The notes under the pieces are model-generated. The model had not been told where the DNA came from. It saw only the letters and a program-made list of their open reading frames with translations, and made no database searches. The position numbers and the translations under genes were made by a program. 64,000 nucleotides of DNA, from NCBI RefSeq assembly GCF_011761345.1, contig NZ_JAASRY010000006.1:1-64000 (forward strand), read 5' to 3'. The DNA comes from Thalassobacillus devorans (GTDB lineage Bacteria > Bacillota > Bacilli > Bacillales > Halobacillaceae). This document shows, piece after piece, positions 1 through 8,480 of this stretch (position 1 is its first letter; each line of letters begins with the position of its first letter).

Positions 1-321
1 GGAATCGTTTCCCAGCCCCACTTTTCCGATATCAACAATAAACGAAAAAAGCTGCCCCAATTAGTCTGTTACAGACTTATGGGACAGCCCCTTTTTTATG
101 TGGTATATAATCTAACAGATTTCCACAAATTTTGGATATTTATAGAAAGTATGTCGAAATTCAGCTAGAATAAAAGGTAACATAATTTTAGAGTAATTAA
201 TGGTCACGGCTGTGGTAAATGGTTAAATCCCAGCCCGTTAAAGGAAATATCAAAATCTTCGTCAATCGGGGCTAATGTTTACAAAAAATTACCTACTGAC
301 TTAAAGGGAAGGAATTCCATC
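1..321. other. Intergenic region at the window edge
   Basis: The stretch holds a bidirectional terminator at 45-97 and then about 220 bases of AT-rich leader before the first clear gene. From 3 to 41 on the plus strand there is a short open frame ending NRFPAPLFRYQQ and a TAA just before the terminator; it could be the tail of a gene that starts outside the window, but this is too short to be sure. Positions 204-300 can form a stem (ACGGCTG with CAGCCCGT) and may be a structured leader. Confidence 0.4.
45..97. terminator. Bidirectional intrinsic terminator
   Basis: Interrupted palindrome with outer arms GCTGCCCC and GGGACAGC around an inner perfect AGTCTGT/ACAGACT stem. It has an A-run on the left and a T-run on the right, so it can stop transcripts from either side. 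Confidence 0.75.
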
Positions 322-993
322 ATGTATGCTATCAATCTATTGAAACTGATTTTTCGGCAAGAAGACCATCTATTCAAACTGCACCGTGCTGAAAAGTTAT
401 TCCACTTCTGGAAGTTATTGTTTTTACTGTTTGTAGTGTCGATTCTTACTTACATATGGACCAGCTGGATCGGCCTCGGTACTGATCCGATATCCGTTAA
501 TGCCACAGAATTCACACATACAGAATACGAAATGCGTAAATTATGGTTCCTTATCGGAAGAGTTGCCTATGCTATTTTATTTACTGTATTCATTCTTTTC
601 GTATCCTCACTCTTCTGGTGGTTATTCAATGATGTGCGGTATCGAAAACTGATTATCATTCAAATGAATGTGTTACTAATAATGCTGTTGGAAAGAATCA
701 CCTGGATTCCGTTAATGGTATATGCAGGGATCGACTGGTATGTTTCTCCATTCTCCTTTGGAGTGGCGGCCGCCTACATAACTGATATCGAATGGATCAT
801 TTACTTTTTTGGAGCGGTATCACTTTTCCAAATCTGGATTATATGGTATCAGATCAAATCACTGAAGTACCTTTCGAGCACAAAAAAACATTGGATATGG
901 CTTGGAGTCATTAGCTGGCATATCCTTTTGTGGGCCGGTACGGCTGCACTAGCCAATTATGATTTATTGTTGCTCTATATTTTGAATGGATAG
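322..993 (+). CDS. Yip1-like multi-pass membrane protein
   Basis: A 223-residue polytopic protein with about five to six hydrophobic helices (roughly residues 30-48, 75-100, 108-132, 140-165, 195-220) and a short charged N-terminus. Its size, membrane pattern and position directly before an HlyD-like adaptor recall YknW of Bacillus subtilis, a Yip1-domain protein that precedes the adaptor YknX of an ABC exporter. The ATG follows GGGAAGGAATTCC. The next gene begins 18 bases downstream, so the two are probably one operon. Family placement rests on arrangement and topology, not on a clear motif; the function is unknown. Confidence 0.6.
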   Translation: MYAINLLKLIFRQEDHLFKLHRAEKLFHFWKLLFLLFVVSILTYIWTSWIGLGTDPISVNATEFTHTEYEMRKLWFLIGRVAYAILFTVFILFVSSLFWWLFNDVRYRKLIIIQMNVLLIMLLERITWIPLMVYAGIDWYVSPFSFGVAAAYITDIEWIIYFFGAVSLFQIWIIWYQIKSLKYLSSTKKHWIWLGVISWHILLWAGTAALANYDLLLLYILNG

Positions 994-1011
994 GATGGGG
1001 GTGTAAACATC

Positions 1012-2271
1012 GTGGGCAAAAAAAAGAAACGACGCTGGAGTTTTTTCCTGGCGCTTCTCTTCATTATTACCAACGTTTTATTGATCTACTTTGATAGAGA
1101 GGACAGGGTGGATCAAAAATCTTATATCAATGACTGGTCAGAAGCTTTTACATACGACTTGCTTGAAACGCTTCCAACCGACGGTGTCTTTACCGCTACA
1201 GAAACAAATCCTGTTTATTTTGATGACACCCGTGGCGCTTTCCAGGAGTTCCTGATTGAAGAGGGCGAAGAAGTACGCGAAGGTGATGAGCTATACGAAT
1301 ATGAAGTTACCGATTATGAAACACAACAATCTTCTCTGGAAGGCGAGGTATCCACATTACAAGGGGAAATCACGGCAATCAAAGCTTATTTAGCAGATAT
1401 GGAAAGCTATGTAATCCCCGACTCCAACAGTGATAGTAGTACGGATAGCTTTTTCGCTCCTGACACTCAAGAAGAAGAGGAAGAAGAAAATGGTGATTCC
1501 AATGCAGAAGCAGAATTTCTGAAGGAACAAACCATTGCCGAAAAAGAAATGGAGTTAGCACAAAAAGAAGCGATGCTTCAAATGGTAGAGAACCAATTGA
1601 GTGAATTGGAATCTGAAGGGCAAACCATCACAGTAGAAAGTCCATTCGATGGCATGGTTACGGATATCGATGAAGGACTCGATTCCCCTATCATCACCTT
1701 GCAAGCCACCACCCTCCAGGTGGAAGGGGAATTGGATGAAGCGGAACGCAAACGCGTGGAAGAAGGAACGGAAGTGACAATTACGATTCCTGAACAAGAG
1801 GACTTATCCATTGAAGGAACGATTTCATCTGTGCAAACCTTTCCTAAGAAAATCTCTGTCAATGAATCCAGTGCATACCCTTTTGAAGTATCGATTGAAG
1901 AAGACCTTGCTGAGATCCTGCCTGGATACCATGCAGCTGTATCGATTATTACCGACCGGGCAGATGGAGCGGTAACAGCCTTTGCTCCTCTATTATCTAC
2001 GGAAGAAAATTTGTTTGCGTGGGTAATGGATGATAGCGGGAAATTAGAACATCGCCCTATTGAAACTGGTCTTGAGGTCGATGGCCTGATAGAAGTCGTG
2101 CAAGGTTTAGAGTCCGGTGAAATGCTTGCTCATACCCCGCACGCTCAATTCCGAAGAGGAGCCACATTCTTCACCCCTATTCAAAAAGAAGAATTAAGGC
2201 TGAAAGACACTTTTACTATTAATAAGGATACAATGTTGAGTTATGGTCTCATGGGCCTGATGGCAAGATAA
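1012..2271 (+). CDS. HlyD-family membrane fusion (periplasmic adaptor) protein
   Basis: A 419-residue adaptor: a basic N-terminus with one transmembrane helix (about residues 9-26), a split lipoyl/barrel-sandwich region (about 75-100 and 205-235), a coiled-coil hairpin between them (about 105-200) interrupted by a Ser/Asp/Glu-rich insert, and a beta-barrel. Such proteins link an inner-membrane exporter to the cell exterior, as YknX does for YknYZ. The start is a GTG with AGGATGGGGG upstream. No ATP-binding or permease gene follows; a terminator comes directly after the stop, so the partner exporter must lie elsewhere or the pair works alone. Confidence 0.8.
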   Translation: MGKKKKRRWSFFLALLFIITNVLLIYFDREDRVDQKSYINDWSEAFTYDLLETLPTDGVFTATETNPVYFDDTRGAFQEFLIEEGEEVREGDELYEYEVTDYETQQSSLEGEVSTLQGEITAIKAYLADMESYVIPDSNSDSSTDSFFAPDTQEEEEEENGDSNAEAEFLKEQTIAEKEMELAQKEAMLQMVENQLSELESEGQTITVESPFDGMVTDIDEGLDSPIITLQATTLQVEGELDEAERKRVEEGTEVTITIPEQEDLSIEGTISSVQTFPKKISVNESSAYPFEVSIEEDLAEILPGYHAAVSIITDRADGAVTAFAPLLSTEENLFAWVMDDSGKLEHRPIETGLEVDGLIEVVQGLESGEMLAHTPHAQFRRGATFFTPIQKEELRLKDTFTINKDTMLSYGLMGLMAR

Positions 2272-2272
2272 T

Positions 2273-2317
2273 TACAAGCCGGCATTGCTTACTACAGCAT
2301 TCGCCGGCTTGTTTTAT
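2273..2317 (+). terminator. Intrinsic terminator of the adaptor operon
   Basis: Arms ACAAGCCGGC and GCCGGCTTGT followed by TTTT. It closes the two-gene operon and lies just before the convergent gene ending at 2331. Confidence 0.8.
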
Positions 2318-2330
2318 GCTTACAGCTCCT

Positions 2331-2657
2331 TTATTCAAAGATTAAGCTTTTTAACTTCGCTAATTGTTGCTTCAACTCTTCTATAGGTACGAACCTGGCC
2401 TTGCGGTCATATTCTTTTCCGTCGACAAAAATAATGACGACAGGAACAGTAAATATCGTATATTCCCCAGCTACAGCAGGAGCGTCTTCCACTTCAATCT
2501 GATAGGCATCCAGTTCGGGGAACTGCTTTACTACCTCCTCAACCTGGGGTAATAGTGAATGACAAACAGAGCAGTTCGCACCGGAAATATATAATAATGC
2601 CAGCTGGCTTTTCGCAATTTGTTCTTTGAGTGTCTCTATTTCATAATAGCGTTCCAA
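2331..2657 (-). CDS. Thioredoxin family protein (YusE-like)
   Basis: A 108-residue cytoplasmic thioredoxin fold without a signal peptide. The redox motif is C29-S-V-C32, not the usual CGPC, and the cis-proline loop is visible as TVPVVIIFVDG. Bacillus subtilis YusE has similar size and an atypical active site, so it is the nearest match I can suggest. It probably acts in thiol-disulfide exchange on unknown partners. The ATG has GGAGTGAGACC upstream. It stands alone between convergent and divergent neighbours. Confidence 0.75.
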   Translation of the reverse strand: MERYYEIETLKEQIAKSQLALLYISGANCSVCHSLLPQVEEVVKQFPELDAYQIEVEDAPAVAGEYTIFTVPVVIIFVDGKEYDRKARFVPIEELKQQLAKLKSLIFE

Positions 2658-2796
2658 GGTCTCACTCCTATCCCTTCTTAAATTTATATACTATTTTCCA
2701 CAATCCACCTGCATCTATGCCTGCTTTCCTATGCTGATAAGTTGCAACCGTTCAGAAGTAATGGCAGGATAAACGTGTAGCAGAAAGGAGAAAGCC

Positions 2797-3792
2797 ATGA
2801 AACTGAGCGTGTTAGATCAATCACCCATTTTATTAAACCATACACCCTCTCAAGCTTTGAAACAAACCACCGAATTAGCAAAATCAGCGGACAGACTTGG
2901 CTATCACCGTTTCTGGGTTTCTGAACATCATAGCACAAAAAGTCTGGCAGGATCCGCCCCCGAGATCCTTGTCGCACATCTGGCCGCCAATACGAATCAT
3001 ATCAGAGTCGGCACCGGCGGTATCCTTCTTCCACACTACAGCGCCTATAAAGTAGCGGAAAGTTTCCGGGTTCTGGAGACCCTTCACCCCAAACGCATCG
3101 ATTTAGGTGTGGGACGAGCTCCTGGGGGCTTGCCCAACGTAAACCTTGCTTTGAATAATGGGAAACACCCCTCCATTGAACATTATCCACGACAAGTGCG
3201 GGAGTTGATGGCTTATGTCCAGGGGAATGACCCATATGAAATGGACGTCTATGCGACCCCTGTCGGAGAAACGGCACCCGACATATGGATGCTGGGATCA
3301 AGCGGTACTAGTGCCCGTCTGTCTTCTGAACTGGGTACTTCCTATTCTTTCGCTCATTTTATCAATGGTTATGGTGGTACAAGAGCAATGAAACGTTACT
3401 ACGACCATTTCACACCTTCCCGCCAGCAAACCATTCCAAATGGCAATGTATCCGTTTTTGCTATTTGCGCTGAATCAAAGGAAAAGGCGGAATACCTCGC
3501 TTCCAGTCTGGACTTGGCATTATTGAAAATTGAGCAAGGCGGGCAAAGGGATTATTTTCCCAGCCCTGAAGAAACAACAAAGTATCCATATACTTTGTTT
3601 GAAAAAGAACGTATTCAAGAAAACCGAAAGCGAATGGTAGTCGGCGATCCTTCGCAGGTGAAAAACGAATTAGAGGTATTAGCAGAAGGATACGGGGTGA
3701 ATGAAATTATTATTAATACGATCGTTTATCCTTTTGAAGAACGTCTTCGTTCTTATCAATTAATCGCCGAAGCCTTTCAACTTTCGGATTAA
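2797..3792 (+). CDS. LLM-class (luciferase-like) flavin-dependent oxidoreductase
   Basis: A 331-residue TIM-barrel flavoprotein of the bacterial luciferase family (YceB/MsnO8-type). Typical segments are visible: LDQSPI near the N-terminus, RFWVSEHH at about residue 40, RVGTGGILLPHYSAYKVAE at about 70-90 and the glycine-rich GVGRAPGG near 105. Members use reduced FMN or F420-type flavins; the substrate here is unknown. The ATG follows AGAAAGGAGAAAGCC. The following VOC gene starts 13 bases after the stop, so they form a two-gene operon. Confidence 0.85.
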   Translation: MKLSVLDQSPILLNHTPSQALKQTTELAKSADRLGYHRFWVSEHHSTKSLAGSAPEILVAHLAANTNHIRVGTGGILLPHYSAYKVAESFRVLETLHPKRIDLGVGRAPGGLPNVNLALNNGKHPSIEHYPRQVRELMAYVQGNDPYEMDVYATPVGETAPDIWMLGSSGTSARLSSELGTSYSFAHFINGYGGTRAMKRYYDHFTPSRQQTIPNGNVSVFAICAESKEKAEYLASSLDLALLKIEQGGQRDYFPSPEETTKYPYTLFEKERIQENRKRMVVGDPSQVKNELEVLAEGYGVNEIIINTIVYPFEERLRSYQLIAEAFQLSD

Positions 3793-3804
3793 AGGAGGTA
3801 TTCG

Positions 3805-4476
3805 ATGCTTGCTTTTGATCATCTTGTCATTGCAGCCGACCAGCCAGAGCTGGAACAAAAGCATTTTGAAGAGGAACATGGCATACGGGGATTCCGGGGC
3901 GGCCGACACGAAACCTGGGGAACATATAATTACTTAGCACACTTAAAAAATCATAGTTATCTTGAATGGATCGGGATTGAAGACAAACAGACAGCCCTGA
4001 AATCGGATAACCCGCTCATCAAGCAGCTTGCTCACTCATTATCCGTCAATCAGAAAGGACCAATCCAGTTTGCTTTACGCACGAATGACATGGACCTTTT
4101 CCTTGATTACTGGGATAAAGAAGGTATCCCATACAAAGGACCATTCCCAGGAAGCAGAAAGAAAACAGATGGTACCTTGTTACAATGGCGGATGCTTTTT
4201 CCAGACATTCAAGGTCATACGCTGCCATTCTTAATCGAATGGGAAGGGAGCAATCGCCCCAATGACATTCACTTTATTTCCAATATCACCTTCACTTCCA
4301 TAGAAATGGGGCTGGGAGACCTTCCTAACACCAGGCGGCTTTTCGAGAAAATCTACCGCCTGGAGTCTCCCGATCATGAAAACTCGACGCATTGTACGTG
4401 GCCATTAGAAAATGGGTGCCTGATAGTAAAAGAAGAAAGCGACCTTCGGGTAAAGCTTGAGGATATTATTCTATAA
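3805..4476 (+). CDS. VOC superfamily (glyoxalase-like) protein
   Basis: A 223-residue protein starting LAFDHLVIAA, the typical opening of the glyoxalase-like (Glyoxalase_3) branch of the vicinal oxygen chelate fold, with a potential metal ligand His in DHLV and a glycine-rich HGIRGFRGGRH segment. The reaction is unknown. It begins just after the oxidoreductase with TAAAGGAGGTATTCG in front of the ATG, the ribosome site touching the upstream stop, so the two are co-translated and may act on a common substrate. Confidence 0.75.
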   Translation: MLAFDHLVIAADQPELEQKHFEEEHGIRGFRGGRHETWGTYNYLAHLKNHSYLEWIGIEDKQTALKSDNPLIKQLAHSLSVNQKGPIQFALRTNDMDLFLDYWDKEGIPYKGPFPGSRKKTDGTLLQWRMLFPDIQGHTLPFLIEWEGSNRPNDIHFISNITFTSIEMGLGDLPNTRRLFEKIYRLESPDHENSTHCTWPLENGCLIVKEESDLRVKLEDIIL

Positions 4477-4497
4477 GTTGAATAGGATCTATTAACG

Positions 4498-4552
4498 AAA
4501 GGCCTGCCCCCTGAGTCTATGAAAGACTTTGATGGGGCAAGCCCTTTTTATC
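4498..4552. terminator. Intrinsic terminator between convergent genes
   Basis: GGCCTGCCCC pairs with GGGGCAAGCCC, with an inner AGTCT/AGACT stem and a T-run on the plus side. It serves the LLM/VOC operon and, in the other direction, the DUF2164 gene. Confidence 0.75.
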
Positions 4553-4811
4553 AATAGAGTTTCCGTCCGACAGGTCGTTCGAGTGATAGAATATCTTCTT
4601 CTAAGTTCATTACTTTTTCTTCTACCATTCCTTTCGCATCACGGATCCCTTGATTATATATATAAGGTCCCAGCTCTTTCATGAAAAAGTCTAATAGCTG
4701 CTCTGCCGCAATGCTGCCAATTTCCTCTCCCCGCTCCATTTCAAAGTATTCCTGGATGGAAGAAACGATTTGTTTCTTTTCTTCCTTTGTAATCTTTTTT
4801 ACCATATTCAT
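4551..4811 (-). CDS. DUF2164 family protein
   Basis: An 86-residue soluble, acidic, mainly helical protein. The block LLDFFMKELGPYIYNQGIRDA at about residues 44-64 is the hallmark of DUF2164, a family of small proteins of unknown function found in Bacilli and Proteobacteria. The ATG at 4811 follows AGGAGAGGGAACT; a second ATG two codons later is possible. It lies 11 bases after the membrane protein gene and is probably co-transcribed with it. Confidence 0.8.
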   Translation of the reverse strand: MNMVKKITKEEKKQIVSSIQEYFEMERGEEIGSIAAEQLLDFFMKELGPYIYNQGIRDAKGMVEEKVMNLEEDILSLERPVGRKLY

Positions 4812-4822
4812 AGTTCCCTCTC

Positions 4823-5032
4823 CTAACTATAGAACCCGAAAATCCAACGCAAACTGCCTACCATCACTAAAGAAATAAAAGTACCTACTCCTATTGCAAC
4901 AAAGAATAACTTCCAGCTTTTCATATGCCAACGCATCATAACAGCTGCAGCAAGTGTAAAAATCAGACCAAAAAACAGCGCAGCTCCAGGGCTGCTTGGC
5001 GTCACCCAATCATACCAATGAATATCCAACAT
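4823..5032 (-). CDS. Small membrane protein, unknown
   Basis: A 69-residue protein with two predicted transmembrane helices (about residues 15-33 and 41-63), joined by a basic HMKSWK loop. I do not recognise a family. The ATG follows AAGAGGGGGGAT with rather short spacing. It is the first gene of a two-gene unit with the DUF2164 protein. Confidence 0.6.
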   Translation of the reverse strand: MLDIHWYDWVTPSSPGAALFFGLIFTLAAAVMMRWHMKSWKLFFVAIGVGTFISLVMVGSLRWIFGFYS

Positions 5033-5236
5033 ATCCCCCCTCTTTCATCCCTACCATCTTATATTTGACCAGCCTTCCTTTTATTCCTGCTAATTCTTTA
5101 TTTTCATTGCGGAATGAGATTTTAGGTAAAGAGAAATGAACATTTGCGATCCGGGCTGTATGAAATCTACAGGAAGCACGTGATGAAAACATGAACGCTC
5201 ATATCGAGACATAGGCTAGATAGGAGGTGTTTCCTT

Positions 5237-5893
5237 ATGTATAATCACTCTATGCTGAGGAATACAACAGAAAAACCATGGACCATAAAAGTTACCGGTA
5301 CTGGAACGTTGACGGCAGCCCCCGATCAGGCAGTCATTGTTACAGGAGTAGAGACGGAAAATATGAGTCTGCAACAAGCACAATCAGAAAACAACACCAT
5401 AACGAGGCAAATCATCAACAGCATAACTCAGGCAGGAATTCCACAGGAACAAATTCAAACAGAAGAGTTCCGGATTAACCCAGTCTATGATTTCAAAGAC
5501 GGTCAGCAGGTTTTTCGCGGCTATAAAGTGACGAACGTATTGAATATTACTCTTTATGATATGGAAATGATCGGGCCGATCATCGATGCTGCTACAGCGA
5601 GCGGTGCCAACATCGTCCGGGGTGTCGAATTTTCTCTTCAGCACGCAGATTTGATATATAATCAAGCATTGCAAGAAGCATTACGACAAGCCAAACAAAA
5701 AGCACAAACGATCGCCAAGTCTTTTCAGGCTACGCTATACTCTGTTCCTCAATCGGTTGTTGAAGATGCTGGCACAAGCCGCCCTTCTCCCCTTTTTAAA
5801 ACTGCAGCCCTGCAGGCTGAATCGACGCCTATCCAGCCAGGTCAACTTACTATTGAAGCCAATGTACTCGTCACCTATCGATATTTCCAATAA
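5237..5893 (+). CDS. SIMPL domain (DUF541) protein
   Basis: A 218-residue protein covering one whole SIMPL/DUF541 domain: ITVTGTGTLTAAPDQA-like opening strand (residues 16-31), the TGVET strand and the QIQTEEFRINPVYDF segment near 75-90. Bacterial members are often exported and form ring-like assemblies; some protect against oxidative stress. No signal peptide is evident, so this one is probably cytoplasmic. The start has GATAGGAGGTGTTTCCTT upstream. It is monocistronic, with a terminator following. Confidence 0.8.
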   Translation: MYNHSMLRNTTEKPWTIKVTGTGTLTAAPDQAVIVTGVETENMSLQQAQSENNTITRQIINSITQAGIPQEQIQTEEFRINPVYDFKDGQQVFRGYKVTNVLNITLYDMEMIGPIIDAATASGANIVRGVEFSLQHADLIYNQALQEALRQAKQKAQTIAKSFQATLYSVPQSVVEDAGTSRPSPLFKTAALQAESTPIQPGQLTIEANVLVTYRYFQ

Positions 5894-5943
5894 CGATGCT
5901 GGTTAATTTATCATTAAAGACATAATAAATAGGTGATAAATAA

Positions 5944-5990
5944 AAATGAGGCTGCTCACGATTGAATACGGAACAGTCTCATTTTATCAA
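5944..5990. terminator. Bidirectional intrinsic terminator
   Basis: ATGAGGCTGCTC pairs with GAACAGTCTCAT (with G-U pairs), with A-rich left and T-rich right flanks, between the convergent SIMPL and flavoprotein genes. Confidence 0.7.
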
Positions 5991-7060
5991 GATAGCAAGT
6001 GATGCATATAGCTTTGGTCTTGCTTGTCCCTTACTTTCCAGGCTTTTTTATTATGAACACTAACGGCACCATAAATGAGCAGGCCCTCGCCATTCCCTGT
6101 CGACAAAACAGAATAAGAGCGTTTTTGAGGATGGAAGCTCCCGAGCTCTGTACCATGAAGGTAATGGCAAATATTTTCCCATAATAACTCACCTTCCCGG
6201 GCAGCATTCGTTTCACTTTCCGAACGTTTGACCTCTTTCCCCATTATCGTGCTGTCTCCCACAGCAAATAAGTAAGGGTGTTCTTTCACTTGAAGCGTAG
6301 CAATGGTTTTTACAAACCCATTGTCATCAATGGGAAGATTAGATGCCAGGAAAAGTTTACTTGGAACAGTGTGCCCGTGCCAAAATAAATCAGTGAATCT
6401 TACCTTGTTTTTCTTGTTGGTCCTGATATAATTCTCTTGGACCTCCTGGACCGCTTCATTTTCCCATGTCTGCACACCCCGGCTGTTCAAAATACGAACC
6501 ACCTTCTGATAAGTCCAGTTGGATTCAGCTGGGAGTAAACGCGATTCCCCTAATAAGCGTACGTGTCCTTTTTTAGAGTTATGCTGTTTATACGATTGAA
6601 TTGCCAGCGCTAATTCTACTTCTATGAGGCCTTCCCCAACAATCAATGGATAATAGCTGTCTCTTAAGCTTTCAATTGTGTCCAGCATATCAGAATTTTT
6701 ATTTCGTTTCTCTTTTGTGTAAGAGGAGCTGTTATCGACGCCCATATCCATACTGAGTATATCAAAGGGATACACAGCTCCATCCTTACATACCAGCTTT
6801 CGCTGCCTTGTATTAATGTAGGCAGCCTCCCGCTGTATGAAAGGAACTCCTGCTTTGGCACAAAGCGTTCTTAAATTAATCAGAACCTGGTCTCTTGTAT
6901 AAATTCCCTCAGCAAAACCAGGAAGCATCGGCGAATAAACCTGATGGGAGGAGCGAGAAATCAAGAGAACTTCCACGTGATCATCATGTTCATCCATAAG
7001 TGATCGAATAAGGTGCAAATGAGCATGCCCGCCCCCGACTAAAATAACTTTAGTTGTCAC
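5987..7060 (-). CDS. FAD/NAD(P)-dependent oxidoreductase, SelD N-terminal-like family
   Basis: A 357-residue flavoprotein with a Rossmann GGGHAHLHLI motif at residues 9-18, the signature of the pyridine nucleotide-disulfide oxidoreductase family that is fused to selenide water dikinase in some bacteria, and a FAD-binding LFAVGDS motif near residue 265. It is distantly related to type II NADH dehydrogenases and sulfide:quinone reductases. The substrate is unknown. The start is GTG at 7060 with AAAGAGGAGGGAGATTTCTA upstream. The usual redox-active Cys pair of disulfide reductases is not evident. No selD gene is in the window. Confidence 0.75.
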   Translation of the reverse strand: MTTKVILVGGGHAHLHLIRSLMDEHDDHVEVLLISRSSHQVYSPMLPGFAEGIYTRDQVLINLRTLCAKAGVPFIQREAAYINTRQRKLVCKDGAVYPFDILSMDMGVDNSSSYTKEKRNKNSDMLDTIESLRDSYYPLIVGEGLIEVELALAIQSYKQHNSKKGHVRLLGESRLLPAESNWTYQKVVRILNSRGVQTWENEAVQEVQENYIRTNKKNKVRFTDLFWHGHTVPSKLFLASNLPIDDNGFVKTIATLQVKEHPYLFAVGDSTIMGKEVKRSESETNAAREGELLWENICHYLHGTELGSFHPQKRSYSVLSTGNGEGLLIYGAVSVHNKKAWKVRDKQDQSYMHHLLS

Positions 7061-7104
7061 TAGAAATCTCCCTCCTCTTTATAACTGTTTATTCTATGTA
7101 GAAA

Positions 7105-7142
7105 AAGGACCGTCTCAACACACTGGAATGAGACCGCCCTCG
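7105..7142 (-). terminator. Intrinsic terminator for ydbP-like gene
   Basis: On the minus strand GGTCTCATTCC pairs imperfectly with GTTGAGACGG and is followed by a T-run (CCTTTTTC). Confidence 0.7.
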
Positions 7143-7151
7143 CATTATTTT

Positions 7152-7469
7152 TTACAAATTAGCATGTAAAAATTCCTGTACTTCTTCAGGTGTTTTTGCA
7201 TCAGCACTATGTAAATGTGCCTGTTTTTCCCCATTCTGGAATAAAAGAATGCTAGGAATCCCCATAACTTCATAGCGGTTTCCAATCTCAGGTAATTCAT
7301 CACGGTTGATTACATACCACTGGTATTGGTTATATTCCTCTACAATGTCTCCAATAAACATATCCATCCGCTTACAATCCGGACACCAGTCTGCTTCAAA
7401 TTTAATAATCACAGGTTCCTCGCTATCAACGATTTGATAGAAGACTTCTGTTGTTTGAATGGTTTCCAT
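7152..7469 (-). CDS. ydbP: Thioredoxin family protein YdbP
   Basis: A 105-residue thioredoxin with a W28-C29-P-D-C32 active site and the cis-proline segment MGIPSILLFQNG (about residues 70-81). The blocks ADWCPDCKRMDMFIGDI and ahlHSADAKTPEEVQEFL match what I recall of Bacillus subtilis YdbP. It is cytoplasmic and likely a general thiol reductant. The ATG follows AGAGGAGGCGACAGC. It lies 29 bases after the DUF368 gene, so the two are probably one transcript. Confidence 0.8.
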   Translation of the reverse strand: METIQTTEVFYQIVDSEEPVIIKFEADWCPDCKRMDMFIGDIVEEYNQYQWYVINRDELPEIGNRYEVMGIPSILLFQNGEKQAHLHSADAKTPEEVQEFLHANL

Positions 7470-7497
7470 GCTGTCGCCTCCTCTGTGAATCTTCTTA

Positions 7498-8319
7498 TTA
7501 GGTATATTCTATCCGGCCTAAGAGATATGCAGCCAGCAAGCCTCCAATAAATGCTACGATGCTCGCTACTATCAATCCCCCACCCTCCGGTATTCCTGGA
7601 AAAATTACTACGACCGACCCCACTACCAGTCCAATAATGACGGCAAACGTTCCTGCCGTATAGTTTTCCAGAAAAAACTTAACTATTTTACTCATGGCTA
7701 CTACTCCAATCACAAGCCCCAGCCCAACTACTGCTATGATATCCAGGCGAAAATCGGAGATTCCACTAATAACGGTCGTATAAACGCCGATGATTAATAG
7801 CAGGAATGAGCCGCTGATACCAGGAAGCACCATAGCACTGCTGGCAATCCAGCCTGAGAAAAATAATAAGATGTAGTTTTCCATCGTTAAATTCTGCATC
7901 GCTTCTGTTTCTCCTGCCTGGAAAAAGACCATAGAAGCGACAATAGCTGCCCCTATTAATAACAATAGATAGTGCTTTAATTGAAATGTATGTTTCATGT
8001 CAGCCTTATGGTATAAATAAGGCAATACACCAATAATTAATCCCAGAAAGAAAAATTGTGTCGGTTCAGGGTAATGTTCAAACAACCATTCTATCACTCG
8101 ACTTAGCAGAATGAGTGCTGTGCCGACCCCTAGCAGCAAAGGAATCAAGAAACCGAGATGTTCTTTCCATCGCTTGCTGAAAATCCCATTGATCGCCTCA
8201 ATCCATCGATCATATATACCTAAGACTACCGCAATTGTTCCGCCGCTTACCCCAGGAACCACATCACTTGCCCCCATAAGCATACCACGGTAGATATTCT
8301 TCCATTCAAAGTTCTTCAT
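7498..8319 (-). CDS. DUF368 membrane protein (PopT-type undecaprenyl phosphate translocase)
   Basis: A 273-residue polytopic protein with eight or so hydrophobic segments and two family repeats: GASDVVPGVSGGTIAVVLGIYD near residue 15 and MVLPGISGSFLLLIIGVYTTV near 160. DUF368 proteins were shown to recycle undecaprenyl phosphate across the membrane (PopT), the carrier for cell-wall precursors. The ATG at 8319 is chosen because AGAGGGGAAAGCC precedes it; the frame also extends eight codons upstream to a TTG without a good site. Confidence 0.85.
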   Translation of the reverse strand: MKNFEWKNIYRGMLMGASDVVPGVSGGTIAVVLGIYDRWIEAINGIFSKRWKEHLGFLIPLLLGVGTALILLSRVIEWLFEHYPEPTQFFFLGLIIGVLPYLYHKADMKHTFQLKHYLLLLIGAAIVASMVFFQAGETEAMQNLTMENYILLFFSGWIASSAMVLPGISGSFLLLIIGVYTTVISGISDFRLDIIAVVGLGLVIGVVAMSKIVKFFLENYTAGTFAVIIGLVVGSVVVIFPGIPEGGGLIVASIVAFIGGLLAAYLLGRIEYT

Positions 8320-8456
8320 GGCTTTCCCCTCTTCTCTGACCAAAAACTACAATCATGTTTTCTATTCTACCAAAAAATTGCAATCGCAGCGTACATTTTT
8401 CTTTATAGCATAATATTCGGATAGAATTGAAAATATCTGTACGCTCCTCATTGAAG

Positions 8457-8480
8457 AAACGCCCTTGATCATGGGCGTTC
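8457..8480 (-). terminator. Probable terminator overlapping a stop codon
   Basis: AACGCCC/GGGCGTT hairpin overlapping the last codons of the DUF2254 gene, followed on the minus strand by a T-containing tail (TTTCTTC). Moderate strength. Confidence 0.5.

Noticed and set aside
204-300. Cyclic-di-GMP riboswitch before the first gene
   Set aside because: The CACGCACAGGGCAAACC and ACGCAAAGCC signatures are missing; only a vague GGTCACG resemblance remains.
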